64,000 nucleotides of DNA from Dactylis glomerata (Eukaryota; Streptophyta; Magnoliopsida; Poales; Poaceae): contig QXEO01001033.1 of NCBI GenBank assembly GCA_007115705.1, forward strand, positions 744,001 through 808,000. The letters run 5' to 3'. Positions 47,062 to 58,424 of the stretch are shown here, piece by piece. Each line of letters begins with the position of its first letter. Within the stretch, counting starts at the first letter, position 1. The translations under genes and the position numbers were made by a program. The notes under the pieces are model-generated. The model had not been told where the DNA came from. It made no database searches and was given only the letters and a program-made list of their open reading frames with translations.

Positions 47062-47396
47062 TGACAAGGGTATAGCTAATAGAGCCCGTTAGTTGAGTAC
47101 CCCTAAGGCCCGTATAGCTAGGCCCAATTGTAATGATACTCGAATACGAGTCTTTACCGTATGTCAATATTTGTAATCTGTATCGGACCCTACCCGATCC
47201 TCAAGACCTGGCCACCTATATATAGGGGCCAGGAGGGGACGGTGTGGGGCAGATTGAAAGCAAGCCAGGTTGAACACCCAAGTTTACTTTCGACACACAT
47301 CTATTTCGACTAACTTTACCTTCGAGTTCATCCGACGCCCTATCTCCCCGATCCTAAGTCCTTCATCTAGGACATTTGTCGAGTTAACCCTAGTCA
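47062..47396 (+). repeat. 5' LTR of the Tat element
   Basis: TGACAAGG...CTAGTCA, with a TATA run at 47217-47226. Confidence 0.9.
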
Positions 47397-47432
47397 ATTG
47401 GCGCCGACCGTGGGGAACTGGGCGTTGGAATC

Positions 47433-50400
47433 ATGAATTCGACGGCTTTTTCACTTTTAGCCAACAGTAGTTCAGAACTCGACGGAAGTCAAGAGATGGA
47501 GTTAACCATTGGAAGTTTGAGCATCATCATTGGGCCATCGGGTTCATCCCGCCTCTCGGATTCGACAAAACCAGATCCGTCGGCAAACAAGCCCGAAACA
47601 GAGGAAACATTGGAATCATCAGAAGGCTCTTCCAGCGAGGCAAACTCGCCGGTCAGTTTCGACAAAACACCAATCGCAGAAGGCGACAAAATTCAGAAAA
47701 ATTTCGACTCAGAAGAAAGAGCGTGCCAGACGCACAACAACGCAAAGGACTTCGCCATGGGAAGCAGAGGCGTCTCCAAGGTACATCAGTTATGCGTCAT
47801 TATCACTGAAGCAGAAGAAGAAAACAATAGCAAAGGAAATGAGAATGTCGACAGGCAAGTCGACAAAGTAAAAGATCACAACAAAAAGGAAAAGGAGAAA
47901 GTCCATGTCTCGGCTGGTGAATGGAGGATGATCAAGTCAGCTATCAACCATGGTACAGAAGTACCCGAAGGATCGAGAAGAGAAGTACTAATGGGATATC
48001 AGTATGCATTATACCAGCACAGGAAGAAACTAAGGGAGGAAAGAGATATGGTTTTTCAAGATAATAACAGTATATCAAGGGAGGAATACTGGGAAGACTA
48101 CAGTGAAGATTCAGAATACAGCAGAGAAAGGCGTGGAGACCCAAAACACAACAGGGGGGCGATAGCATGCGGCAGAGAAGAGGGGTACTCAAGGAGCCTT
48201 ACCCCACAGCTAGAAGAGGAGGAAGATGACTTCATACAAAAAACGCCAGAAGCAGCACTAGTAGCAGCACAAGCGTATTTACTAGCTACAAGACCAGAAC
48301 CTGGAGACCCACGAGAAGATATGCACCGAGCCGCGATACGAAGCCTCGGAATAGTAGAAGGAAAGATCAGGGAACAAGGTCCAGAGACAAAGTCGACAAG
48401 CTGCAAGGGAAATCGAAAGGAGAAGTTCAGATACAATTTCAAAGATAATGAGTATAGCGAGTCGTCAGAAGAGAAAAAGCGACAGAAAAGGAAGGAGGAC
48501 GCAAGAAGTATAATAGCACAAGCTCGAGTAAATAAATCGCGTCATGCTTGGAGAGAAGATAATTATGAGGACGACGATAAAGATATGGGTGCGTTATGCT
48601 TTACCCGCAGGGTTCGCAAAACACGGGTACCCAAAGGATTCAAATTACCACACGACCAACCTAAGTATGATGGGTCGCAAGAACCTACCCTATGGTTATC
48701 GGATTATCTGCAAGCAGTGCAGATATTGGGGGGAACAAAGGCGACTGCAATGCAAAGTTTGCAGCTGCACCTCACCGGCGCCGCACGGTCCTGGTTGAAT
48801 ACCCTACCCAACGAATCCATCGGAAGTTGGGGGGAACTCGAAAGTCAATTCACAAGAAATTTTCGTTCCACCTACAAGCGCCCAGCATCACTGGAGGAAG
48901 TTAAAACATGTGTGCAGAGGAAAGGCGAAACGCTACGTTCTTACATACAACGCTGGAGTATAATCAAAAACTCAGCAGAGGACGTCTCCGACGAACGAGC
49001 AATAGACGCCTTTTCGGCCAGACTTCGTCGCTCAGATCTCGTGGAAGAAATAGGAAGAACAAGACCTACGACAGTAGCCGAGCTAATGGAACAAGCCAAC
49101 AAATTCACTGATGGAGAGGACGCGTATAACAACAAAAGAGGACGTTCACCAGAAGTCGACAGAATAAGTAGACAGAGGAGACGACACCGCATCAGGGATA
49201 ACCAAGAAAGGCGAAATCAGGTAGCCGCGGGTTACGTACTAGAAGAAGAGGAAGGATATGAAAGCAGGAGGTTTCAGGCAAAAGGAGCAGAAAAATCGAG
49301 ATACTCCGGTCCTTCGGCCGAGGATATGCTATACGGACCTTGTCGAATCCACTACGCGTATCTCGACGGGAAAAGAGTCTCAAATCACCAGATGAAGGAT
49401 TGCAGGACATTCCTAAGGTTGCAAAGCGCCATGGGCTCAAAACAAGAAGGGAGGCAAGGAGAAAGACACAGAAGGCAAGGATATCAAATGCAAAAGCTAG
49501 CAAGGCACTTAGAGTCAAAAGTGTACATATCAGCCATGATTCAACCGGTGCCCAAGTCAAAGAAAGAGCGAAAGAGCATATCCAGGCAAGTCAACCTAGC
49601 AATATCATCACCACCAGCTACCACAGAATACCTACGGTGGTCAGAACAACCAGTCAAGTTCAGCAGAGTAGACCACCCGAGGAAAGTTCCCAGGCCAGGT
49701 CACTCGCCTATGGTTTTAAAGGCACAAATAGGAGGGTACGACATCGGAAGAGTGTTCATGGATGCAGGAAGTGGCATAAACTTAATATATGCCAGAACCC
49801 TAAAGGCAATGTGCATCTCGCTGACGAGTCTGAAGCCAACAGATTGCTCTTTCCACGGAATAGTACCAGGAGCCGCAAACTACCCTTTGGGGAGAATAGA
49901 ACTCGACGTCTGCTTTGGCAGTAGCGGAAACTACCGAAAAGAGAAGCTGGAATTTGAAGTAATGGACTGGCCGTCACAATATCATGCAATCTTTGGGCGC
50001 CCAGCATTTGCAAAATTCATGGCAGTACCACACTACGCGTATCTTACGTTAAAAATTCCAGGACCCAATGGAACAATCACAGTACCAGGGAGCTTTGAAG
50101 TAGCCAATACATGCGACATGGAATTCAACAGGATGGCGCAAACCTTCGGCATGACAGAGGAGTACGAGAGGTTAAAAGGAGAAACAGATCACAATGTACT
50201 ACCCGACGTTGGACGATCCCTGCCAGATCAGGCTTTCGACACGTCTCAGGACTCGACGAAAATCCAGGTCCATCCTACAGATGCAAACAAGACGACATCA
50301 ATTGCGGTGAACTTGGATCCCGCATAGGAAAGCGCGCTCGTCGAGTTCCTCCGTGAGCGCTGGGAAATCTTCGCCTGGTGTCAATCAGACATGCCAGGGG

Positions 50401-53400
50401 TTCCCAGGGAACTCGTCGAGCACGCATTAAACGTAGATCCCAAGGCAAAGCCAGTCAAGCAGCCATTGCGACGATTCGATGAACCTAAAAGAAAGGCGAT
50501 AGCATCAGAGTTGCACAGGCTAGAAAATGCCGGATTTATCAGAGAAATCAAAACTTCGAGTTGGGTGTCGAACCCAGTCATAGTACCCAAGAAGAACACA
50601 GACGTACAAAGAGTATGTGTCGACTACACATCTCTCAATAAGCATTGCCCAAAGGATCCCTTCCCTCTACCCCAAATCGATCAGATAATCGATTCAACAG
50701 CGGGATACGCGAGGCTTTCATTTTTGGACGCATACTCTGGTTACAATCAGATCAAATTGAAGAAAGAAGACGAAGAAAAAACGGCCTTCATCACACCATA
50801 TGGGATGTTTTGCTACCAAGTGATGTCGTTCGGCCTAAAAAATGCAGGAGCAACTTATCAACGGATGATGCAAAGTTGCCTCGGAAGCCAAATAGGGCGC
50901 AACATACAAGTCTACATTGATGATGTAGTCATCACCACAAGAGAGGAGAAATCTCTAATCAGCGACTTGGCAGAAACCTTCGACAACCTGAGCAGGTACA
51001 AGCTTAAGCTTAACCTGACAAAGTGCTCTTTCGGCGTATCAGCAGGACAACTTTTAGGGTTCCTGGTATCAGCACGAGGAATAGAGGCGAACCCAGAGAA
51101 GATTCAAGCAATTTTGACAATGGGGAAACCCACGAAACTACACGACGTACAGAAACTTGCAGGACGCGTCGCGGCACTAAGTCGCTTCGTTGCTCGACTA
51201 GGGGAGAAGGCGCTTCCTTTTTATGCACTTATGAAGAAGTCAAACGATAAATTCGAGTGGACAGAAGAAGCAGACGCAGCGTTTGCACAATTGAAAAAAG
51301 TGCTTTCCACGCCACCAGTGCTGGTCGCACCAAAAGAGAAAGAACCACTGCTATTGTACATCGCCGCAACCCATCAGGTGGTGAGTACAGTATTAGTAGT
51401 CGAAAGAAGCGAAGAAGGAAAAGCCCATGGCGTCGAGAGGCCAGTATATTTCATCAGTGAAGTGTTGTCTCCAACAAAATAAAGGTACCCGCACTATCAG
51501 AAGTTGGCATACAGTGTCTTCACAACCGCACGAAAACTACGACAGTACTTTGCGGTGCACCCAATTATAGTGGTCAACGAGGCACCATTGTCGAACATAT
51601 TGAATAATCCTTCAGCAACAGGATGTGTCTCTTTGTAGGGAATCGAGTTATCTCCCATGGACATCACGTATGAAAAAAGGAAGGCGATCAAGTCGCAAAT
51701 TTTGCCAGATTTTACGGCAGAGTGGCTGGAGCTGTAGAGCACAGGACCACCAGATTTATCCAGTGTTTGGACAATGTACTTCGACGGTTCTAAAAGAGTC
51801 CAAGGCGCAGGCGCAGGAGTAGTGTTGGTATCACCTCATGGCGACAAATTGAAGTATGTCTTAAGGATGAGCTTTCCACAGGCTTCTAACAATGAAGCAG
51901 AGTACGAGGCTTTGTTGCACGGAATGAAGATGGCTAAAGCATGTGGAGCAACTCGCCTAAAAATATTTGAAGATTCCAACCTTGTTGTCCAGCAAGTTAT
52001 GAACAGATATGACACAATCAATGACAACATGATGGCTTACAAAAATTTGTACCATTATCTAGAAGGAACGTTCGATGGATGCGAAATCTCGCACGTAAGC
52101 AGGAACAGCAATGAAGAAGCCGACAATTTAGCAAATATCGGGTCACAGTGTTTACCTGTGCCATCCGGAGTATTTTGGGAGGAAATAGTGGAAAGATCAA
52201 TAAAAAGTGGAAAAAGTTCGACTACTACAGCAGGCTCGGGGGCTACATCAGAACCAGAGGAGGTCATGATGATAGAAGAAACATGGATGCAGCCATATCT
52301 TGCATACATGATAAATAAAAAACTACCAGAAGATGCAGTGGAGGCCAAGAGGATAACTCGAAGATCGAAAGCGTTTGTCGTGTTGCAGGGGAAATTATAC
52401 AAGAAAAGTATTACAGGCGTTTTGCAGCGTTGTGTAACGCCCCAAGAAGGACAAAAGATACTACAAGACATACACGGTGGAGTATGCGGCCATCATGCTA
52501 GCAGCAGAGCAATAGCAGCAAAAGCTTTCCGAGCAGGATTCTATTGGCTAACAGCCATCGAGGACGCAAAAGATATAGTTCGAAAGTGTGAAGCATGTCA
52601 AAGGTTTGCATCTAGACCGCATGCACCAGCAGCGGAGTTACAAACAATACCATTATCTTGGCCTTTTGCACAATGGGGCCTCGATATGGTGGGAAAGTTG
52701 CACAAATCCTGGCCAGGAGGGCATGTCTATATGCTACTGGCAGTCGATAAATTCACCAAATGGGTAAAAGCGGCCCCGGTGACAACTCAAGATTCTACAG
52801 CAGCAATCAACTTCATCAAGTCAATAGTTTTCCATTTTGGTGTACCATACAGCATCATCACAGACAATGAGACAAATTTCACTTCAAAGGAATTCAAGAG
52901 TTACTGCGAAGGATTAGGGATCAAGCTAAAATTCGCATCTGTGGCGCACCCGAAAACAAACGGGCAAGTCGAAAAGGCCAATGGCCTGATATGTAGTGGG
53001 ATAAAAAAGAGGCTCCTAGCACCTCTCGAGAAAGCCAAGAGCGATTGGGTAGAAGAATTGCCCTCCATTCTTTGGAGTCTAAGAACTACGCCTAACGCAG
53101 CAACTCAAGAAACTCCTTTCTTCCTGGTCCATGGTGCAGAAGCCGTGCTTCCAGTCGAGGTTACACACGAGGCTCCAAGAGTGACAGCATATGATGAGAC
53201 AACATCAACAAAAGCATTGCAGGATGATGCCGATGCACTAGATGAAGCAAGAGATAAAGCATTAGAAAGGGCTACACAGTATCAACAGAGTCTACGAAAC
53301 TACCATAGTAGTCGAGTTCGTCCACGATCCTTCGTGGTGGGAGACCTAGTTTTGCGACTCAGGCAAGACAGCCACGGCAAGTTGGAGTCCCCTTGGGTGG

Positions 53401-53519
53401 GACCTTACATCGTCACCGAAGTAATACCAGGAGGAGCATATCGACTACAAGACAAGAAGACTGGGAAGGATGAGAGCAACCCATGGAATGCAGAGCAGCT
53501 ACGACGTTTTTACGCATAG
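47433..53519 (+). pseudogene. Tat-lineage gag-pol, one frame with four in-frame stop codons
   Basis: One continuous frame: stops at 50325 (TAG), 51480 (TAA), 51636 (TAG) and 51735 (TAG), with no frameshift. The first 964 codons hold gag (charged N-terminal region; capsid-like segment WLSDYLQAVQILGG to LMEQANKFTDGED) and an aspartic protease with DAGSGINLIY. After the first stop come reverse transcriptase (RVCVDYTSLNKHCPKD; catalytic YIDD at about 50914-50925) and a Ty3-type RNase H (to about 51500). An additional RNase H follows (YFDGSKRVQGAGAG, 51774 onward), then integrase with a His-Cys finger (GHHASSR.. CEAC) and a DDE core (LDMVGK, TDNETNF, NGQVEKAN), ending near 53519. The polyprotein serves replication by reverse transcription. 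The first stop lies at the protease-to-RT boundary, so it might be programmed; the others look like decay. Confidence 0.9.
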
Positions 53520-53928
53520 AATAAGTATAGTGGTATTAATAAATTTGAGTTTACCTTCTGAACCCAGAACATGAGGCCACATGCCAGGTTCTTTGGGTTG
53601 AACTCGACAAAATTGTACAATTATTACTTCTTCGCCTCGGGGGCTTCAACCCTCGGGTCGTACGGAAGGAATTGTTATCGCGACTTGGAAGACTTTTTTT
53701 TTCACTGAAAGGTTGTGCAGACAACCCGATAAATATTCAAATAACTTGGTTCACAAAGGAACCCGATATTCTTGGTTCACAAAGAACCCGACAGATGGAA
53801 AGCGTACCTCAGAACAATAACTTGTTTTCCTGGTACTAGCAAAAACATCGACATAGAATACGAATATTCATTACAGAGAACATGGCAGCAAGGACATTAT
53901 CAAACGACATTACATAAAAAGCAAAATC

Positions 53929-54516
53929 CTAATGGAAGTGGACTTCAGCCTCATATTTCTTCTGGCAGAGGTTGCCGTCGTAGATCTTCACGTCGAACTT
54001 CGACGTGCCGATGTGGAAGTCAAAGGCCATGAAGAAGCCTTGGTGGATGTCGTGGTCTTCTGCGAACTGCGACCAGCCACCCTTAAAGTACTGCTCGCCG
54101 TCGCCATCATACCACACCTCCACCTCGTATGGGATACCACTGCCAGACTGTTCGCGGAGAACCGCCTCTCGCAGTTCGCGCCCATCCATGAAGTTGGTGA
54201 AATTCAGCGGCAGGCGCTGAATCTCGCGGCACTGCGCCATGGCAATGCAGAGGAAAGAAAAGATTCGGGGAGGCGCAGCAGGAGCAGCGGAAGTAGAAGG
54301 AGGAGGAGCGACTGGACCCGGAGCAGCGCCAGTCACCTTGGGCTTGTTCTTACTACCAGGTGGGCGGCCGGGGCGACGCTTAGCCGGAGCGGCCGATGAT
54401 GATCCTGTTGCGGCCGGAGTGGTGTGGTTCTTGTTTTTGCTTCCACGAGGGCGACCTCGGCCTCGGGGCGCCACCGGAGAGCCAAGATTCAGACGGGAGC
54501 TATCTGCATCAGCCAT
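53929..54516 (-). CDS. antisense AT-hook plus B3-domain protein encoded by the Tat element
   Basis: An intact 195-residue frame opposite to gag-pol, between pol and the 3' LTR. Two AT-hooks are visible: RGRGRPRGSKNK (18-29) and KRRPGRPPGSKNK (46-58), which would bind AT-rich minor groove. After an Ala/Pro linker, residues 102-185 match grass B3 DNA-binding domains: LPLNFTNFMDGRELREAVLR, then EVEVWYDGDGEQYFKGGWSQ, FAEDHDIHQGFFMAF and KFDVKIYDGNLC. I chose ATG 54516 because a TATA box at 54621-54628 lies between it and the first in-frame ATG (54633). Tat elements are known to carry extra genes here, some antisense. The B3 architecture suggests capture of a host transcription-factor gene. A role in regulating the element or its chromatin is inference. 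Confidence 0.8.
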   Translation of the reverse strand: MADADSSRLNLGSPVAPRGRGRPRGSKNKNHTTPAATGSSSAAPAKRRPGRPPGSKNKPKVTGAAPGPVAPPPSTSAAPAAPPRIFSFLCIAMAQCREIQRLPLNFTNFMDGRELREAVLREQSGSGIPYEVEVWYDGDGEQYFKGGWSQFAEDHDIHQGFFMAFDFHIGTSKFDVKIYDGNLCQKKYEAEVHFH

Positions 54517-54589
54517 ATGGACAAAGGAAAAAGGAAAAAGGAAAACCCTGGATGGAGGGAGAAGATAATGCGGCGGAGGAGGAATTTGA

Positions 54590-54628
54590 TTAGGGTTTTT
54601 ACCCTTGCCAGAGGGTGCTTTATTTATA
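54590..54628 (-). promoter_or_regulatory. candidate promoter of the antisense B3 gene: TATA box and telo-box
   Basis: Read on the minus strand, TATAAATA (54628-54621) is followed 22 nt later by AAACCCTAA (54598-54590). Transcription would start around 54595, giving an 80-nt leader to the ATG at 54516. AAACCCTAA (telo-box) is common near start sites of highly expressed plant genes. Confidence 0.55.
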
Positions 54629-55564
54629 AGCACGTATTATCGGGCCCCCGTGCTAAAGCAAGGCCCGTCAACATATTTTACAATAGGAGTTAAATTCTGC
54701 ACACAGCAGACGATAATACCAAAGAACAAGAAGAGAAGATTGTGGTCGCACGATATGAAAACCTCGACTTGGACTCGGGGGCTTGCAAATAGTAGACGTT
54801 AACAGAAGGAAGAAGAAATGAACTTTGAGCCTATGCTTGACTACAAGTATCCAAACATAGCCTCGGGGGCTACTCCCATCGGGAGCGCTGAGCGCGCACC
54901 CGATAGAGGATACGATAATTAATAATGGAGATGAAGAAGGGTTAGTATACAAACTTCGACTATATAAGTCGACAAAAGTACAGAGAGATTACTCCCATCG
55001 GGAGCGAAGAAGATTAATTTAAAATCCGAATTTCTTTGATTTTATCAGTCAAAAACTTGGCTGCGACATAAGATTCTCGAGTTGCGTTATCGCAACGAAA
55101 CTCGAATGCCGTGATTTATCACGAAGGTAAGACCCCAGGATCCGTCCTGTGTGGCCCGGTATACGCACATGGATGCGCTCTGCTGGCATGTATCCGTGTC
55201 TACGACGCGAAGAAAATCCTGGTGGACGCACTGGGTACCCTGAGAATCACTGGGATTCATTCTTTGTAAGTCCTAAATGCGGCAAAAGAGTGGATTTGAC
55301 CGGTATCCCGAATTCAAATCCAAGGGGATTGAATTTGAAGTAGGTGACAAGTATCTGTTCCGGCAGTTAACTGACCTCTTGATCCGTCAGAGTTGTCAGG
55401 CTTGTTCATCAAGACCCCTTGCGAACAAATTATCATAAATATAAGTCAAAAGACCAAGTCGAAGATTTGAAGATAAGAAGAAGTTGAAGAATTAATCAAG
55501 TCGAAGATGTGAAGATTAGAGATTCAACCCGAATCTACAATCCTGGTAGAATCTCAGGGGCTAC

Positions 55565-55899
55565 TGACAAGGGTATAGCTAATAGAGCCCGTTAGTTGAG
55601 TACCCCTAAGGCCCGTATAGCTAGGCCCAATTGTAATGATAGTTGAATACGAGTCTTTACCGTATATCGATATTTATAATCTGTATCGGACCCTACCCGA
55701 TGCTCGAGACCTGGCCACCTATATATAGGGGCCAGGAGGGAACGTTGTGGGGCAGATTGAAAGCAAGCCAGGTTGAACACCCAAGTTTACTTTCGACACA
55801 CATCTATTTCGACTAACTTTACCTTCGAGTTCATCCGACGCCCTATCTCCCCGATCCTAAGTCCTTCATCTAGGACATTTGTCGAGTTAACCCTCGTCA
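55565..55899 (+). repeat. 3' LTR of the Tat element
   Basis: 335 bp, same length as the 5' LTR, ending CTCGTCA. Confidence 0.9.
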
Positions 55900-57649
55900 C
55901 ACGTTGTCTTTATTCTATCAATTGCCCAACTGTAATTTGTTTACCCAGCATGTATTATTTTATCTTATGGAGAGACACCACTAGTGAACTGTGGACCCCG
56001 GTCCTATTTCCATCATATTGGTATCACCTGTTTACTTTACTCGCACTGTTTACTTTATTCGCATATTATTACTATTTTCCACTCGATACGCTCATTCCTT
56101 TGTTTACAGCAAACCGGTGAGATTGACAACCTCATCGTAAATTGGGAGCAAAGTATTTGGTTGTGTTGTGTGCAGGTTCCACATTGCCGCTCGCAAAGCA
56201 AAGCTCAGACGAGGCGCCCAATAAATTGTCCGGAGCTGTCGCAAGCTAGCGGGCATCACCTTCAGTCGTATTGGCTTCTTCCCCTTTGGATCGATAAACC
56301 TTGGTTTCTTACTGAGGGAAAACCTTGCTGCTATATTCATCATACCTTCCTCTTGGGGTTCCCAACTGGACGGTGAAAAACTATCAACACCGTACCGCAT
56401 CAAGCACTGACTCCGACTTCACCATTGGTGACCACCTACGAAGCCTTCACCACAAACAAGCGCCAGAGCCCATGCCAACCAATGACAAATGGTCCGATGT
56501 TCGCTTTGTGATCCGATAGATCCGTTGTGAACATTGTAGGAGGAAAACAATGAACTTTGGCCAACCAGGCGCTCACGACCAACCAAAAATCTACTTTCAT
56601 CGTGTGCTTCTCCTCGGTAGCTCTGACTCCACGACAAAAAGGTGATGCACATGAAACCCCTTTGGTAGACCAAAAGAAAAGTCCTTGATAGTACACATCT
56701 CTTTGAAATTATAAATGGACACGTCATGATAGGATCGTTTTTGTTTCATCTTCTTTTACTGTGTTCATTGTTTTTCCAGTCGTTGCAATCTCTGGTGGTT
56801 TTCTCTTTTTGTGGGGCTTCTTTCGATTCGAATGCATGTTGCAGGCTAGCGGTAAGGGAAAACATTGTTTCCTTTCTAAAACAAAGGAGAAAGTTTCATC
56901 TCATCTTACTAATTGCAAAGAATATAATCATTTGTTAAATTAGCAAAAAACACGAATGCAAACTGTTACAAACACGCAGAGCAATATCGGCTGACCTAGC
57001 CACTAACAGGAGTTCCTGCGATTTCACCATTGGTGACCACCTAGCAAGGCGTGACGGCACCAACACCCCGGCCTATAGCCAGTCCCTCAGATTTTATTGT
57101 GTAATTCTTGGTCAACGGTTACACGAACCAAACCATTAAAAGTTGCTTTTGAATATGATGTCAGCATCATCAATCTTACACAAAGAATTTATCTGGTTAC
57201 AATTAAAAGTTAAAATTCATCCGATCTTCTTTATATAGATAGGGGATCTTATACAACACTTTTTTTTTCTGAACATAGAGCCTCATTCTTTATTTTTGTA
57301 ATACACACTCCATCCACATCCATGCTTAGACCATAAGTACTGAAACAACACAAAACATGTATGTATACACATATAGGAACACAAGGCGTATTAACACCGC
57401 GTACACCGGAAACACTTGTACAAAGATCACAGGACACAAGTGAACGAGGCTCTGTGTGAAACGCATGAATTTTACAAGAGTGTCTCTAGCTAGCATGTAG
57501 CCTAATTTTGTAAGTAGCTAGATTGATTCATTTCTGTAAAATTCATGCATTCTACAGAGTCACAGAGATGACCGATCGAGGATGACAATTAAAGAAGAAG
57601 ATCCGTGCAGCGGGTTTATACGTGTACGTGCTGTGTGTCAGAGAGCACC

Positions 57650-58133
57650 CTACTTGTCGACCTGGCCGAGCTTGCCGAGGCCGTTGCAGTTGGCGCAGAC
57701 GATCTGCGGCAGGTCCTTCCTGGCCGCGTTGGCGCGCAGGGTGCTGCCGGACTTGCGCACGAACCCGGCGCCGTCGCACTCGGGGCACCTATACATCGTG
57801 TGTGATTGGATCGATCGATCAACTAAGCGCGGATGAATCAGATGAACACAACAGCAGATGGCAACATTATGATCCTTACGTGTCCTTGCGGGAGAAGAAG
57901 ATGGGGAAGGCGGTGCCGACGAGGGCGACGGCCACGGCGCCGGCGATGAGGAACGTGTTGCCCTCCGCCGCCACGTCGCCCACGGCGCGCACCCGCCCTG
58001 GCGCGGCCCTGCTGCGGCTGCTCCCCAGCGACGGCGGCGGGACGGCGCTGCACGGCGCACGGCGTAGTGACGGCCGGAGCCCGGCGGATGGCGCGCCGTT
58101 GGCGGCGACGGCGGGGGCATGAGGCGCGGCCAT
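57650..58133 (-). CDS. small plastid membrane protein with DnaJ-type CXXCXGXG zinc-finger motifs
   Basis: Exons 58133-57880 and 57788-57650 (91-bp intron) give 130 residues. Residues 1 to about 50 are Ala/Pro/Ser/Arg-rich with almost no acids, a probable chloroplast transit peptide. FLIAGAVAVALVGTAFPIFF (about 61-80) is a single membrane helix. The second exon carries two cysteine motifs, CPECDGAG and CANCNGLG, separated by RKSGSTLRANAARKD. The protein therefore has half of the four-repeat DnaJ cysteine-rich domain. Plastid proteins of this sort (LQY1, BSD2, PSA2 relatives) act as thiol/disulfide chaperones in photosystem or Rubisco assembly. The exact Arabidopsis counterpart is uncertain, so no symbol is given. 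A decayed copia element begins about 290 bp upstream of the start codon. Confidence 0.87.
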
Positions 58134-58424
58134 TGCGTGGATTACTGGAGTTGGTCAGGGTAGAGTGAGTGGGATGATGAAGCTGGAGTGGTGGAGCTAA
58201 AGTTAACGTAGATACAGAGGTGGACTGCGCGCGGTGGATCGAGCTGAGCTGAGCTGCGGCCGGCCGTCCACACGAGGCTTCTTTCTCTGGATAAGACTGA
58301 GACATCTTCGATCGCATTCGCGCGCGCGAGGAGACCGTCGACCGTCGGCAGCGTAGATAAGGTGGGCCCCGGTTTATTCGTTCGAGCCAGCATGATCAAA
58401 ACTTAACATAAATCCAGTCACCCA

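Larger units (their letters stand above)
47062..55899 (+). mobile_element. Ty3/gypsy retrotransposon, Tat lineage, with an antisense extra gene (8.84 kb)
   Basis: Two 335-bp LTRs (47062-47396 and 55565-55899) and the 5-bp duplication CACGT (47057-47061 and 55900-55904). Primer-binding-like TTGGCGCCGACCGTGGGGA at 47398-47416. The gag-pol frame covers 47433-53519, followed by a 2-kb region with an antisense gene. A polypurine stretch TCTCAGGGGCTAC (55552-55564) abuts the 3' LTR. Tat assignment rests on the second, non-Ty3-type RNase H located between the first RNase H and integrase, and on the extra gene downstream of pol. LTRs differ at about ten positions (about 3 percent), the youngest of the stack. 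Confidence 0.9.
40536..56402 (+). mobile_element. LARD-like non-autonomous LTR retrotransposon hosting a Tat element in its 3' LTR
   Basis: The 5-bp duplication AGCAC (40531-40535 and 56403-56407) bounds it. Its own length without the nested element is about 7.0 kb. 5' LTR 40536-42182 (1647 bp); primer-binding-like TGGCGCTGTTGCCGGGGA at 42193-42210; one reading frame at 42338-43348; a non-coding interior to 45911; then the 3' LTR. No pol genes. LTR starts differ by about 5 percent over 240 bp by eye. It is the same family as 32832-39495. Confidence 0.88.
45912..56402 (+). repeat. 3' LTR of the plus-strand LARD-like element, interrupted by the Tat element
   Basis: Parts 45912-47061 and 55905-56402 total 1648 bp, equal to the 5' LTR. 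TATAAAG at 46283-46289. Confidence 0.88.
40315..57390. repeat. tandem duplication, copy 2 (interrupted by a retrotransposon stack)
   Basis: Unit parts are 40315-40535 and 56403-57390, about 1.2 kb without the insertion, collinear with copy 1. It ends with GATAGGGGATCTTATACA and a CATCCACAT..GCTTAGACCA block near 57310-57335. Confidence 0.75.

Noticed and set aside
54239..54693. Plus-strand frames opposite the antisense B3 gene
   Set aside because: They are complements of the AT-hook/B3 frame and have no domain of their own.
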